This document shows, one piece after another, positions 1-10,659 of a stretch of DNA of 25,305 nt (the stretch's first letter is position 1; every line of letters starts with the position of its first letter). The stretch comes from Chara braunii (Eukaryota > Streptophyta > Charophyceae > Charales > Characeae): the NCBI GenBank assembly GCA_003427395.1, contig BFEA01000601.1, positions 819,972-845,276 of the forward strand, read 5' to 3'. The translations under genes were made by a program, and so were the position numbers. The notes under the pieces are model-generated. The model did no database searches. It worked only from the letters and a program-made list of their open reading frames with translations, and was not told the origin of the DNA.

Positions 1-83
1 TTCCCATACAGGGGGGCGGGGTCCCGGGTGCCGACCCCCGGAAGCCCGGAACCCCTGCGGGGTCCCGGGGCCGGGGGTCGACA
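1..83 (-). mobile_element. Start of an LTR (3' LTR of element A), cut by window edge
   Basis: On the minus strand this begins TGTCG at base 83 and runs off the left edge, so only the first 83 bases of the LTR are present. The TGTCG start matches the LTR starts at 12238 (minus) and 18821 (plus) and is the inverse of the CGACA that ends these LTRs. The stretch is very GC-rich and almost entirely taken up by a nested hairpin. Internal domain A begins directly beside it. No classic purine-only polypurine tract precedes it; the adjoining minus-strand bases read GCAGGGT. The hairpin sequence differs from the other two starts, so membership of the same LTR subfamily is inferred from position, terminal motif and hairpin architecture, not from sequence identity. 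Confidence 0.6.
31..81. repeat. Nested GC-rich hairpin at LTR start
   Basis: Outer arms CCGACCCCCGG (31-41) and CCGGGGGTCGA (71-81) pair at 10 of 11 positions. Inner arms CCCGGAACCCC (45-55) and GGGGTCCCGGG (59-69) also pair at 10 of 11, around a 3-base loop. The result is about 50 bases of nearly unbroken stem directly inside the LTR terminus. Confidence 0.8.
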
Positions 84-2173
84 ACCCTGCTTACAACTGT
101 ATGATGCGAGGATTCTAACCTGGGTCTCCATTGCCCCACACTAGGACGCAAGTGTGTTGGACATACGTACTATAACATAAGTTCAACCGGCCCCTCTCAA
201 CGGTCCTCTCCCCTTTGTCCTAGACAAACGCAGACTTTTCGTCAAGTGTCCTTAGTCTTTACCCTACAAGCAGGGCCATAACCAAGGAAGCGGGCCCTAA
301 CTGAGATCTTTAGAAGACACTCTCGCCTTACTTCCATAATTCTCACAATCAAACATATTTATATATATATATACATAAATTTTATCTCAAAACACCTCCT
401 GCAGTCTAGTACAGGAAGGCTAGGTCTCCATCTTGGCCCACCGTGGCCTGGGTGATAGTGCCAGATTTACGACCCACCGCGTTGTTATTTTAGCGGTAGT
501 GCTCTCGCGGATTGCGCTACGATAGGCTTTCGTCTGATAAGCATTCAATCAGGACTCAAAAGGACTCGACTCGACTCCTATCCCACGTCTTCCCGCAGGA
601 CTAAAACCCTCCTAGGTGACCACACCCCTTTAAGTCTTTACTCCCTCGGCAAGACGTAGACCCGTTCTTCAGGTTGTGCCGATCAACAGTCGACACTAGG
701 GGTTGCGCCCAAGTGATGCTAAACTTTACCGTGATCTTGGTATTCTCATAAATGCCCCAAGATTAGCACAAGTGGTTGGACGGTGTATCGCAACAAAACA
801 AGCCTACTGCAGGACTACGCAAAGGTATGTCACACATAAAAGGTATTTACTAATCCTCCGTGGGACAACATAGAGAAACACGGCAACATCTCCATATTCA
901 CAAAACAAAATCACCGCCAGATTCACAAGCCCGTGACTGCCCTACTTGATCATAGCAAGAAAGCCACACATCCCAATGACAACTCCCAAATAAACCAATT
1001 TGCGACCTCTTCAAAATCTCACCCATAGCCAAGCACAAATGTGGTCCTTCTTTCATACTTTATCATTCAACAATCCACTCACCGTGCCATTGAATCTATT
1101 AACCACCTTCCATACGAAGGAGGTCTCCCTCAATACGTCTCTCAATCATCTCTTCTCTTTCGAGGATGTACTCTCATGCGACCTTTTTTTAACACGTCTT
1201 CCCTCTTTGAAGATGAGTCTTCCAATAAATAAAAGACCGCCTTCCCACAAAAGGCGTCTCTACCATAAAACAACTCAAACTGAGATACCAGCTTATGGGT
1301 TCTCAGCACAACTCAATAATAAACATTCGACATGGTAAGCATTCGAGTTTCGAAGACTCATAAATCCTTTAGGATTCTCACACTTTTCTCAAAGCAGACT
1401 GCACTCCCTCTTCTTATACCCGGCCCTATCACCCGCTCGTAGGCTGATCGCACGAGTATACCGAAGCGTAGTTAGTTCATATTCATTCACATTCACAGAA
1501 TACAAAACACATGAGATGTTCCCCATACATCTCTCACACAAAAACCCCATACATTAGGATAAAACCACACACGTGAGAGTGATTTTGATCGTTATATACA
1601 AGGATGTAGTCTCAGATTAAGTCTCAACTCAATATACACTCAAGAGTGTAACACTTTCATTGAAGGGCAAACAAATCATGGTCTTGAATTACATATATAT
1701 ACAGATAGAGTTGAATAATCTCAACTCCCACGTGCATCAATATCACACGAAAATCACGGCCTCCCTGACCAGAGCTAAAACTGAAATAGTCTCGATCATG
1801 ACGTAGTCACACCCCTCAAATCGGAGGGATCAAAGTAATTCAAGACATATTTAAGTAGCCAAGCAACATAAGAAATCATTCATACACAAACCTTACACAG
1901 TACACTTATAGGTTTAGGAGTCTGCCTCACATACGCTAAGGTCTCTCCCCAAGTCTTCCATACCCCTGACACATGTTCAACCATACTGACCTAGACACAA
2001 AATAGGTCCCATATCTTCTTCTCTCAACGATAAGTCTAGTGGAATAGACTTTTCATTTCGTAATAATGTTCTTAAAACCACTCCTTGCTCTATCCGTAGG
2101 AGGTATTCAAATAACTCGGTTCGAGACAGTCCTAACATACCCCACATATATAGTTGTTCTATTGGGGTTCCTC

Positions 2174-3448
2174 ACGCCTACAACTCGGGTTATCTTACCG
2201 GACTATTATTACGAAACTCTCTTGGTACATTGTCAGGTTCCCCTGCTCACCAAAGTACGAGATGAGAATCACACAGTCGGTCAGCCTACTACTCTAACTG
2301 TTATGTCAATGCATATATACAAGTCTTGGGAAGGTACAAGGGTATCCTTCTATCGGCCCTCTATAACTCGAACCTCATCTCAATCTACAACCCTCTCATC
2401 TTGATCGTGGGAGCTCGCATAAGCATCAACAACATTGACCAAGCTCCTTAGTCCTTGGCCACAGGGTAAGAATTTTTGGTTCAGATACAAGTCATACACC
2501 AACTCGCACGTGTACCTTGCATATCCTCATTCTCGCACCCTTACTGCGGCCTTTGTTGCGGCCTCTATCCTTGTCTGTCCTCGAAAACACTTTTTTATTA
2601 GGAACTTAAACAAGACAACTCCCAATGGAGCTGAAGGAAGCGCAAAGTATTCGGCACATTTAATCTCTATATGAGGCTCCACCTACTCCTCTCCTTGAAA
2701 GATCCTGCCTCTCGCTCATTTTGCTGCAGCCCCCTCAAATATCCCTAAGGGTCTTGCAAGCAGGCTTCCATTCCCAAGCGCCAGTTCAATACAGTGTAAG
2801 ACCCAAAATGATGGTGGAGCATACAAAGTTACCCTCACGATCGCATACTGTTGACTATCATCAAACCCGGACTCGATCCAGGCAAAAATACCCTTGCCTA
2901 CCGATGCGCCCCACCAGGAAGAGATATATTCTCCTTCCTCGACTCGCCTCGACAAGGATATCTCAAATTCATCTTCCCTTTTAATTGACAATGTCATATT
3001 GGGATCTTCTTTAGCATAAGGCATCCTGATTTGTCTTTGCTCTAGTCTGGGTTCTGCCCATCACAGAAAAACGTCTGACATACACCTTTTGTTACCATGC
3101 CGACAATCATCTTTTACAATCTCTATCTCTAAGGCCTTAGCCTCAAATCATCTTTCACTAAAATGCATCCTATCCAGTGTTTACGACTACCCAACTTAGA
3201 AAGGGTAATAGTGGAAGTATATTATGATAATAGTACATTTACAGATAGCAAAAGTCCATAATCATAGTAACTCATGAAAATGATATATTACCTTAGTAAC
3301 TGACATCAAAAATATTGATACATATCAAATGCCTTATACTCAAGCTAGTCAGTTACCCAAAACATATACAAATATCTCATAATAGTATGCATATATCATC
3401 TAATAGTCACGTTATGATCAAAGATAAGATCGCCAACCATTAACACTC
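2174..3448. other. Segment present in A, deleted from B
   Basis: In A, ATTGGGGTTCCTC (2161-2173) is followed by this 1.27 kb, then AGACACAATACC. In B the same two flanks are joined almost directly near 14414. The junction shares only a few bases (CTC or CTT), which suits a deletion by illegitimate recombination. I see no gene in the segment; its longest open frames are about 100 codons and match no domain I recognise. Confidence 0.7.
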
Positions 3449-4872
3449 TTAGACACAATACCAACAAGAGTTCCACATTTTATTCCCCTAGCCTTGACAG
3501 AAGTATACTGTGGTTAGGGGAGTGTAATCCTCTTTAGAAAATATAGAATCTCAACGCCCCAGACCCCGCTCAAGAATCAAGCCTCACCGCTTCTCCCTCC
3601 GATTCCAGCACTCGCTCCTTGCAGACCCTTGCCAATAAAGTAAACAACCTCACCATACGCGCTTCACGATGTGTTATCCCGTCCTATGCTGGTGAACCTA
3701 CTTGACGCAAAAATAGTTGGGGATTCACCCCCTACCTTTTTGCAGCATGTAGTAGCTGCATTCCTCATACTCATATAGATTCTTACAGATCAATAAACTC
3801 AAATACATACCTGAAATAAATAGCCCATATAAATATCCATGAGAAGGATAGTCATTGAGATAATATAACATCAAGCACATAGTCCTCACATGACCAGACA
3901 CTAAACACGCTTACTTACATTAAATCTGGCATATATGGATGAGTTCAACAATTAACTCAGACAAAATGCTTTTAGAAGATAATAGTCTCAAGTCCTTAAC
4001 TCCAACCTCATACATTCAAGTGGATGGTCCAAGCCTGGAAAGGTTCAAGCGAAGGGCTAACATCAACTACAACTCGTAGCCCTATCAAGGGTGAGCAAAA
4101 TAGTCTAGGCGTTCGTCCTACACTACCATCTCTTCTGCCTCTCGGATCTGGTATTTTCTTTGCAGAGAGGGTACTATGCAGACCTACTACATCACGTAGT
4201 CTCTTCTATTGAGGTCTCAACATGGCGTGTATTGCGTCTACCTACAACCTTATACACCTAGTTCAGATACATCATGCGCGACAGACCTCAACCTCCCATG
4301 ACTATATAAATTGAACAACCGCTTAGAACCAAGACCCAAGGATCCCATATTCATACTTATAAAGGTTTTGAACGTCATTAACCTAACTCTCCTCGAAGTC
4401 CTTTGATGACCTCTAACATAATAGGCTCCCTTACTCATCCTCGATCTCAATTTAATACAAGAGTACCAAGTCGGTCTCATCACCACTCAGATAACGTTTT
4501 CAACCATAATAGGTACCTTATAGGGTCAACTTCTTCAATGGACGATCTTAGCCATATCGACGTCCCCTCATGTTACCCTGACCATATCAACCATGCAAAG
4601 CAACGTCCAAATCTGTCAATTATCGTGGTCAGAAGATGTACCATCTCCAACTACCATTTTATTAGTTGTAGTACGTAAGCGCATAGTTAAAATGCTTATC
4701 GCCCTCGTGCCACCCTTACTGTATCAAACGAAATCAACTCGCACAGTCAACCTTCACTCTGTTTTATACTATCAAACGATTAACCTCAGAAGAAAAACTT
4801 TTTTCTTTGGCTATTTCTCACATTCCCATACCCGGGTGTCGTTCCACCAGGGAGAACAACAGACAACCGTTA

Positions 4873-4890
4873 TCCCCGGCAACTGCGCCA
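4873..4890 (-). other. Primer-binding site of element A (tRNA-Asp type)
   Basis: The minus strand reads TGGCGCAGTTGCCGGGGA. This matches the complement of the plant tRNA-Asp(GTC) 3' end at 17 of 18 positions, the mismatch being C to A at position 7. It lies 2 bases inside the LTR end (minus-strand CGACA ending at 4893), the normal place for a PBS. The site fixes the element's orientation and the LTR/internal boundary. Confidence 0.88.
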
Positions 4891-5470
4891 CCTGTCGAGC
4901 GCATTGGTCCGGCACCGCACAAGGCAGCGCGGGACCCTCCTGGCCACTTCACGCAGGAGTTGGTCTGTTCTCTCGTCACGAATATACATGGAGCTTCCGC
5001 AAGCCGCTCCGGCCGAGTGCGCCAGCCATACTTCTCGTGAGCCCCTACGACAGGATAGGGCCTATGCGAGGCACGACTTACCTCCACCTTACAAGAGCTG
5101 TCACCTCCCTTCGGTGGGAGTATCCCCGCCGAGCTACCAGTCCACAATACGAAAGATTATCAGATGCAATCGCAGAGGTAGACCAGCCGAGGGCGTTTCT
5201 CGTTCGTTGTGGCATAGGGGGTACGCGTGGTATCACACCTCTATCGAACCCACACGCGAACCGACATCTTGGGGGGCTGAAGTCCCAAGCGCGACTCGTC
5301 GCCGGTCGACTAGGACGCATCCCACACGCCACGCGCACACCACTATAAAGGACATAAAAATAAAAACATACACACATACGCATTTACATATACATATACA
5401 GAACGACAATGTACAAACAACGCGACAACACTCACAGTCCCTTAGCGACTATCCCATAATTGTCCAATGT

Positions 5471-5502
5471 AAAAATCGGATAGGCGTCTCGTGCGAGACT
5501 AA
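5471..5502. repeat. Single copy of the 32-bp unit that is triplicated in B
   Basis: The core ATCGGATAGGCGTC is followed by a perfect stem, GTCTCG/CGAGAC (5486-5499), with a 2-base loop. The corresponding place in B (16811-16906) has three head-to-tail copies. Confidence 0.8.
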
Positions 5503-5633
5503 GTATAAAAGCATGTGGACGCAGGGTTAACTCATATTGACTAGCAATGCATGAATATGCAAGAGGTCGCAATGATGGCATACTATGTAGTACCCATACT
5601 CATGGGATCCTCGTTAATCTTGAGGGTCACGTT

Positions 5634-5768
5634 CGACACTCAAGTGTCGGCTGACACGCGCCTTGAGAGACTGATCTCTCGATTTTCAACAACCGCCAAG
5701 TGCGGTTGAGAACCACACCCTCTTCTGCAACCTGCAGAGAGTGGGTGGTACACAGGTTCATACCTGTG
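5634..5768. repeat. Block of five consecutive hairpins near the LTR end
   Basis: Five short stems follow one another. CGACACT/AGTGTCG (5634-5649) has a 2-base loop. GAGAGA/TCTCTC (5665-5680) has a CTGA loop. CAACCGC/GCGGTTG (5690-5708) has a 5-base loop. An imperfect longer stem around CTGCA/TGCAG lies at about 5710-5750. CACAGGT/ACCTGTG (5751-5768) has a 4-base loop. The block is conserved in B at 17038-17172. It lies 0.75-0.9 kb before the LTR end in transcript sense, so it would be part of the 5' leader RNA if transcription starts upstream of it. Confidence 0.75.
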
Positions 5769-6612
5769 GTGACAATTGTCTCTTATCGCCCTGGAGACCA
5801 ACTCCTAGGGCCTGAAGAGAAATCAAGGGGTTTGACTTTGACGACTGTCACGGACTACAATGTCCACATATAAAAATTCTAAAAAGTGAAGTCTAAAGGG
5901 GGAAACCCCTTTTCTTTCTAAAATATAATTTGGTTAACCTTTACGCGCGGTGACAGTAGGCCGCGCAAAACACTCAAGACATACGTATTTACTTATATAT
6001 AGAGGGTTATTAATATCGGACGATCACTTCTCACAGTCACAGTGAGACTCCTCTCAACCATATATATATACATGTGAGCGCAGACAGTCAAATCCAAAGT
6101 CGGAATCACCAAACATACCTGCAATCACATCAAAGATTCAACCAAAAATCGCACTACATCGGGTCAACTTCAACCATTCTCTGCACCCACACCCCTTGCT
6201 TTTAGCTATACAAGCCTCACTCTTGTGCAACTCTTCAAAAATAAATAACTCCGTTCTTTTCTTATATGACCATTGAAATGAAGTCCGGGCGAAAACACAA
6301 CAAAACAGTTCCAATCGCAAGGCTAAAGCCTTTAGGTAGTGTGACATGAGTGGATTGGAGTTGAATCGTAAACCGACGAATCGGCAACTGACCTGTTATC
6401 AGTGATAACAGAAGATGATCCTTTAAGGATCAAACTGAATCTAGCCCAAATCTTGACTCAAGCGATCAAGAGGACATGTAACATGAAACAGGTCAATCCC
6501 CATGCTAAATCTAAAAATCCAAATTCAGAGTAATCTCCATATCATGATTTCACCAAGAATCATTCTACTTAACTAATCATGAGTCAAGCCCTAAGTAAGT
6601 GCCTAATGAAAA

Positions 6613-6647
6613 AGTAGATCTTTGGTAGAATCTACTCTATATAGAGT
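6613..6647. repeat. Hairpin plus 14-bp perfect palindrome
   Basis: AGTAGAT (6613-6619) pairs with ATCTACT (6630-6636). It overlaps the start of the palindrome ACTCTATATAGAGT (6634-6647). The core CTCTATATAGAG is retained in B near 18047-18058. Confidence 0.65.
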
Positions 6648-6702
6648 GGATTGCCAGAATCGCAACCTGTCAAAAATATAATCAAACTCCTCTAAACCAA
6701 AA

Positions 6703-7072
6703 AAATTTCAGCACCGCTTCCCGTAGGAAAAATGTCTTCTCATAATTTATAATAACTCAAATATGAAAACAAAAATCAACTATAATTCTGGGGAGTCAAA
6801 TTTTGTCTAACTCCGTGAATTAGAAAAAATTTGGGCAGCATTCTCTTTAGAAAAAGAAAATTTCCCTGATTTCTTCTAAGCCATATATAAAATTCAGACT
6901 GGTTGAACTTTGAAAAATCAACTTTGGACCAACTTCTTGGATTTGGCAGAAATTTCGGCATCGCTTCCCGTAGAGAAAGTAACTTACCAAAATTTATACA
7001 AGGCCGAACATAAGAAATCATCATAAAAAGTGCGAAAATTGATCTAAGTAAAATAAAATTAGCTAAGAAAAT
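6703..7072. repeat. Tandem repeat, three units of about 124 bp
   Basis: Units begin at 6703, 6827 and 6950 with AAATTT followed by CGGCA-like bases. Units 1 and 3 share CGCTTCCCGTAG. The middle of each unit has ACTTC- or GTCTTCT-like bases followed by AATTTATA or CATATATAA. The same three-unit array occurs in B, starting at 18113, 18237 and 18359, so the triplication predates the split of the two copies. Units have diverged considerably. Confidence 0.7.
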
Positions 7073-7295
7073 GCAGAAATTGAACTAACTCCTATCGCTC
7101 TAGCACATGGCGAGGAACTAAAGCAACTAACTATCAAATTGAAACGCAGACTAAGTAGTAATCTCGCTCAGTCACATGCAAGGCCAAACCACAAGGAATA
7201 AGTACTCTCACCATCCCCAAGTCAAAATCATCATAGATAGTTCATGAGTCCTTCAGATGCTTTAACCCTCATACCCCGCTTACATATGGCGTAGT

Positions 7296-7923
7296 GCTAG
7301 ACCATTCAACTTAGAAACAATGTCTAGCCTGTGTTTAGGATATACACGAACATGTTGCACTACTTTTTCTCTATTCTTTTGGCATATGACTAGACCATTC
7401 AGCTTGGAAACAATGTCTGGTTGCCCTGAACGTTTAATATCCAAAATTTAACAACTTTTTGACTTTGTTTTTAAAAGAAAATGCAAATATGGGAAGGGGA
7501 GTGAACCATTCGGCTTGGAAACAGTGTTCTGCTTGCCCAAACTACTTTCAATTATACTTTGTATTTTCCCCTTTTCTTCTTAGTGATATGGCTTAGCGCT
7601 GGACCATTCGGCTTGGAAACAATGACCACTTGCCAGTTCACATGCAAATATGAGTAAAGTACTTTGTTTTATACTTAGTTTACACTTATGTGCGTGGTTT
7701 TTTGGCTAAATCATTCAGCTTAGAAACAATGCTTAGCCTTAGACGAAAATCCTCCCTCAGAATAAAACAAGAACTTAAACCCTTAAAGTTTAAATCAGGC
7801 AAACCCTCAGAAAATAAACGTAGCAACCAGGTCATTCAACTTAAACATAATGCCTGGGACTTCAGAAAACAGCCAAATAAACATAGCCCTGGACCATTCA
7901 TCTTAGAAACAATGCCCACTCCG
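7296..7923. repeat. Array of about seven hairpin repeats with CATT...AATG core
   Basis: A core of about 20 bases, CATTCAGCTTAGAAACAATG or a close variant, recurs near 7303, 7397, 7507, 7604, 7712, 7833 and 7894 at roughly 65-120 bp spacing. CATT and AATG pair, and in several copies the flanks also pair with copy-specific sequence beyond a single unpaired base: GCTAGA/TCTAGC, CTAGA/TCTGG, GAA/TTC, GGCTAA/TTAGCC and CCAGG/CCTGG. Copies 4 and 7 pair less well. Sequence between the units is not conserved. In B the first unit is present and the second is cut by element C. Confidence 0.75.
7665..7673 (-). promoter_or_regulatory. Candidate LTR TATA box (element A/B LTR)
   Basis: The minus strand reads TATAAAACA, the same nine bases as the stronger candidate in element C (21069-21077). 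It lies 2.78 kb before the LTR end, close to the 2.86 kb in C, and one unit of the hairpin array lies just downstream at about the expected RNA start. A competing TATA-like site, CTATATATAAG, is at 5992-6002 on the minus strand. The choice is inference from matched position. Confidence 0.35.
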
Positions 7924-7929
7924 TGGTTG

Positions 7930-8800
7930 ACCCGGTTAAACTCATGCAGTCTGCCTTCCTCCCACCATCCCCTAGTTCATCCTTTAGTCTGCTTTCAATC
8001 AAAATAAAAGTGAAACTTATGCTTCACTCTCACACGTTCCCTCCATTCAATCTAATTAGGCCCTGAAACAAAGCAAAGTCATAGGGGCAATCTCATGCAT
8101 ACATCAGTCAAACTAAAAGGGGATAGGCAATCAGGGATATGGTGGGGTCATACAAATAGAAAGGACATACCTGATGCTTCCCTGCCTCCAGAACCTCGCC
8201 TAGGTTCCGGCAGAGCTCCCGCAATTGGTGGGCCAACTCCCCACAGAGTCTTGCCGCGGTCCTACGGGTTGCGATCCCGCCTGCCGCCTTCCTCTCGTAA
8301 CAGGACGAGACTTAGATTAAGAAGGCCAAAAGTAGGGGTTTGAGACTCTCGAGATACATGAGGGAGCTGACTCAACTCTCGGGAGAGGGCCTTGCAACCT
8401 TCAGTCGCCCGAGGGGCCCGCAATGATGGCAAAAATGCGCAGTGGCTGGTCAAACTGAAGCCAGACTGCCGGCTATTAACTTTCCGACAACTCCCCCATC
8501 CATCACTGCATTCGGTAGAATGGTCGGCCCGCCAACTAACACCAAGTCTACATCCTGAAGTTGGCCTGCTGCTACACGGGCTAATGGAAAGAATAGATGC
8601 CTCTTGCTGCCTCACTCTTTGGGGATGAACAACGAATCAGCCACAAATAAACCTTTAAACTTTTGCTGCTCGTCCTTCGCCCCTTTCTTCTCAGCAAAAT
8701 AAGCAAAGGACCGTAACTACCTCGCAGGTAAGCCTCCAACCTTGCTCCTCTATCTTTGTTGTTACCTAACAGCCACCTTCCTATGCAAGTTTACAGTAGT
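7930..8800. other. LTR stretch with no gene seen
   Basis: This moderately GC-rich part of the LTR has scattered short palindromes, for example GAACC/GGTTC around 8192-8208 and CTCTC/GAGAG near 8376. Open frames here (such as 8095-8343 plus and 8262-8615 minus) overlap on opposite strands and show no known domain. I see no RNA gene or second repeat copy. Confidence 0.5.
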
Positions 8801-8806
8801 CTGTTC

Positions 8807-8823
8807 GATGTCACAATGACATC
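8807..8823. repeat. Short perfect hairpin
   Basis: GATGTCA (8807-8813) and TGACATC (8817-8823) pair perfectly around the loop CAA. Confidence 0.6.
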
Positions 8824-8861
8824 TGTCCTCGTGGTGGGTGCCAAGCTCGCTCGCGTACATG

Positions 8862-8930
8862 AGGTCAATGGGGAATGAACCCAAGACCTCCTGAATACCA
8901 CTCGGGTGCCTTATCAGTTGAGTCATGCAT
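8862..8930 (-). pseudogene. tRNA-derived relic (tRNA pseudogene or SINE head)
   Basis: On the minus strand an A-box-like TGACTCAACTGA (8914-8925) is followed by a B-box-like GGTTCATTCCC (8871-8881). The two box starts are 44 bases apart, the spacing found in a real tRNA. The overall pattern, with GCATGACTCAACTGATAAGG and then GAGGTCTTGGGTTCA, resembles a lysine-type tRNA. The acceptor arms do not pair well and there is no clean cloverleaf, so this is not a working tRNA gene. It may be the head of a SINE, but I could not define a SINE body or tail. Confidence 0.5.
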
Positions 8931-9132
8931 TGATACCTCAGAAATACAGACAGAGCCTATTTCCTCGTGTTGCACTGAACACTCAAACTGCGATCATACC
9001 GTCGACCTATCCTGATTACAAGCGGCGAAGCAGCCTTGCCGTCATCAGTATAGATCAGCCTGAATGTATGAAGATGTCATCCCTATAGATCAACATCAAA
9101 ACCAGGTACGTGTCTTTATGTCCCTATCCTCA

Positions 9133-9150
9133 CTCTCTCTCTCTCTCTCT
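9133..9150. repeat. (CT)9 microsatellite
   Basis: Nine CT dinucleotides in a pyrimidine-rich stretch within the LTR. Confidence 0.9.
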
Positions 9151-9159
9151 TTCACGTCC

Positions 9160-10310
9160 TTGCACACGTTCCTCGCTTCCTCCTACCTCAGCCACTGCCC
9201 GTTGCGCTACTTACCGAACCTGCGAAGAGTAGGACAGATTCTGCTACTAAAACAGAGGCAGGTACATACGCCGTTGTAACTCTATAGTTCGATTGTCAAT
9301 CCTTCTCCCGTCGCTTTGCTTAACGAACCATGTATGCCCCCCTCCTTATTCGGCAGACCTGCGGTGCGTCAGCTAGTGGGCGAGCGTACAACATTGCAAC
9401 TCCCTACCTCGCTGCTCCAAACTGTGAATTGAGTAGCGTAGGCGCTCACAGTTAGCGGCCTTCTAGCCAACCTGTAAGTAGGCATACACCCATCCTACCA
9501 GTATGCCACTTAGGAAGGCTTTACTCAAAATAACACTTTCCCTTCTTCGCTCGCCGAACGTGTCTCCTTGAGAATAAACCTTCCACTGAAATCCAGATAG
9601 AATTACTGTTATCTGAACATAACTTCCCGCCATTCACATCTCTTGCGACTTTATACTGCTGATTGCTCCGATCAGGCAAGGTGCGGGCTCACTTCACAAC
9701 CCAACACGGCCTGCTGCATTCGCCCCTCGCTTTGGGATCATGATCGTGAGATCTTCACGCTCCCTGATCAATGGCATGCTCGTCCTGGTAAGCTTCTCTC
9801 TACCTCTCTCTCTTGCGAATGTACCTGGTCCTTGGTGCGGCTAGGCTCGGTCGAAGCCAACAAGGGATCAAAACGAGGAGAGGATCACGAAGCCGCATGA
9901 GGGAATGTGATGACGAGCAGGGCGAAGATTAACACTATCTTCAACGGCAACGAGCACAGACTCGGAGCTGAGCGCGACGATCAGAACTTCTACCACTGTC
10001 ACAGGCTGTGCCGAAATCGTAATGAGCGCAAGGTGGTGGACTGATAACAGAGCCATGACCGCTCTCAGTCGGATAATTGTTATGTGAGTACACGAAGGCA
10101 GGGGTATCGCTCTCACTCCGCCATTCATCAAACGCACAAAATGAGTATGAATCTTCCCTTAGACATGGGGAGATGCATCGCCATATCTTAACGTACCATG
10201 ATGGCTGCACAACATCTACAACGTCAACCGAGCAAACTTCTACTCAGATTGTAATTTTGACGCAGCCAATCTGATCAGAATTGTCTGAAACACCTAGTTT
10301 GCACCTTTAT
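9160..10310. other. LTR stretch with no gene seen
   Basis: This is part of the 7.3 kb LTR with no second copy in the window. Open frames are under 90 codons and unrecognised. On the plus strand, antisense to the LTR, donor-like CAG/GT or TG/GT joints recur near 8726, 9103, 9259 and 9786, but no consistent exon or protein follows from them. Confidence 0.4.
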
Positions 10311-10318
10311 TCGTCAAA

Positions 10319-10646
10319 ATTCCTCGAAGGAATGACCAGGGAAATGAAGTCTTGCTCCTGTTTCCCCCTTTTCTTTCCTCCTCGACCTCCGCGTAACTTC
10401 GTTGAGAATCGTTCTCACATAATTCCAACTTCTACTGACATTCACCCAATTATGAGTCAAAAAACGAGGTCGCCCATCATCCAAACCTCGGTCTCACATC
10501 TTCAATCGCCCGATTCTGTTAAGAATCGGGCAAACTATGCACTTTCCTCCCCGTTTGTTTTCACTCCCTTCATAGCTTCACGCGGCTATCTCCTCTCCTA
10601 CGACCTATTCCACTAATTTACTAACTAATCCGATTTCACCATCGGA
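10319..10646. repeat. Hairpin-rich block in LTR
   Basis: Stems in order: ATTCCT/AGGAAT (10319-10333), TGAGAA/TTCTCA (10403-10417), CGAGGT/ACCTCG (about 10465-10491), GCCCGATTCT/AGAATCGGGC (10508-10531, 10 bp perfect with loop GTTA) and TCCGAT/ATCGGA (10629-10646). The intervening sequence is pyrimidine-rich. This parallels the hairpin-dense part of the C LTR without sharing its sequence. Confidence 0.65.
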
Positions 10647-10659
10647 CTCGCTCACTCCT

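Larger units (their letters stand above)
84..4892 (-). mobile_element. Internal non-coding domain of LTR retrotransposon A (LARD-like)
   Basis: This 4.8 kb lies between the LTR start at 83 and the PBS plus LTR end at 4873-4893, and is read on the minus strand. It contains no recognisable gag, protease, reverse transcriptase, RNase H or integrase: the open frames are short, differ between copies A and B, and carry no catalytic motifs I can see. Most of its length aligns with 12375-16232. About 1.27 kb (2174-3448) and about 45 bp near 2010-2055 are present here but missing from B, and B has about 385 bp missing here. A long non-coding interior between very long LTRs fits the LARD class, which would move with proteins from an autonomous partner. 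An extensively deleted autonomous element is the alternative. Confidence 0.65.

Noticed and set aside
84-99. Polypurine tract next to the LTR start
   Set aside because: The minus-strand bases before TGTCG (GTAAGCAGGGT here, TCTGGTAAGT in B) are not a clean purine run and differ between copies.
4759-4767. Minus-strand GTATAAAACAGAG as the LTR promoter
   Set aside because: It lies in the internal domain downstream of the PBS, so it cannot be the U3 promoter, although it is also present in B.
4807-5040. Antisense frame conserved between A (4807-5040), B (16147-16398) and partly C
   Set aside because: The similarity follows from DNA conservation of the PBS and LTR end. It stops early in C and has no start or domain of its own.
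4593-5530. Open frames of 251 and 208 codons on the plus strand
   Set aside because: They run antisense across the LTR end and PBS of element A, overlap each other, and are broken in copy B. GC-rich LTR sequence explains their length.
7296-7923. CRISPR array
   Set aside because: Spacing is irregular (about 65-120 bp), the repeats diverge, and the context is a plant retrotransposon LTR.
10508-10531. Rho-independent terminator
   Set aside because: There is no following T run, and the window is plant nuclear DNA, not bacterial.
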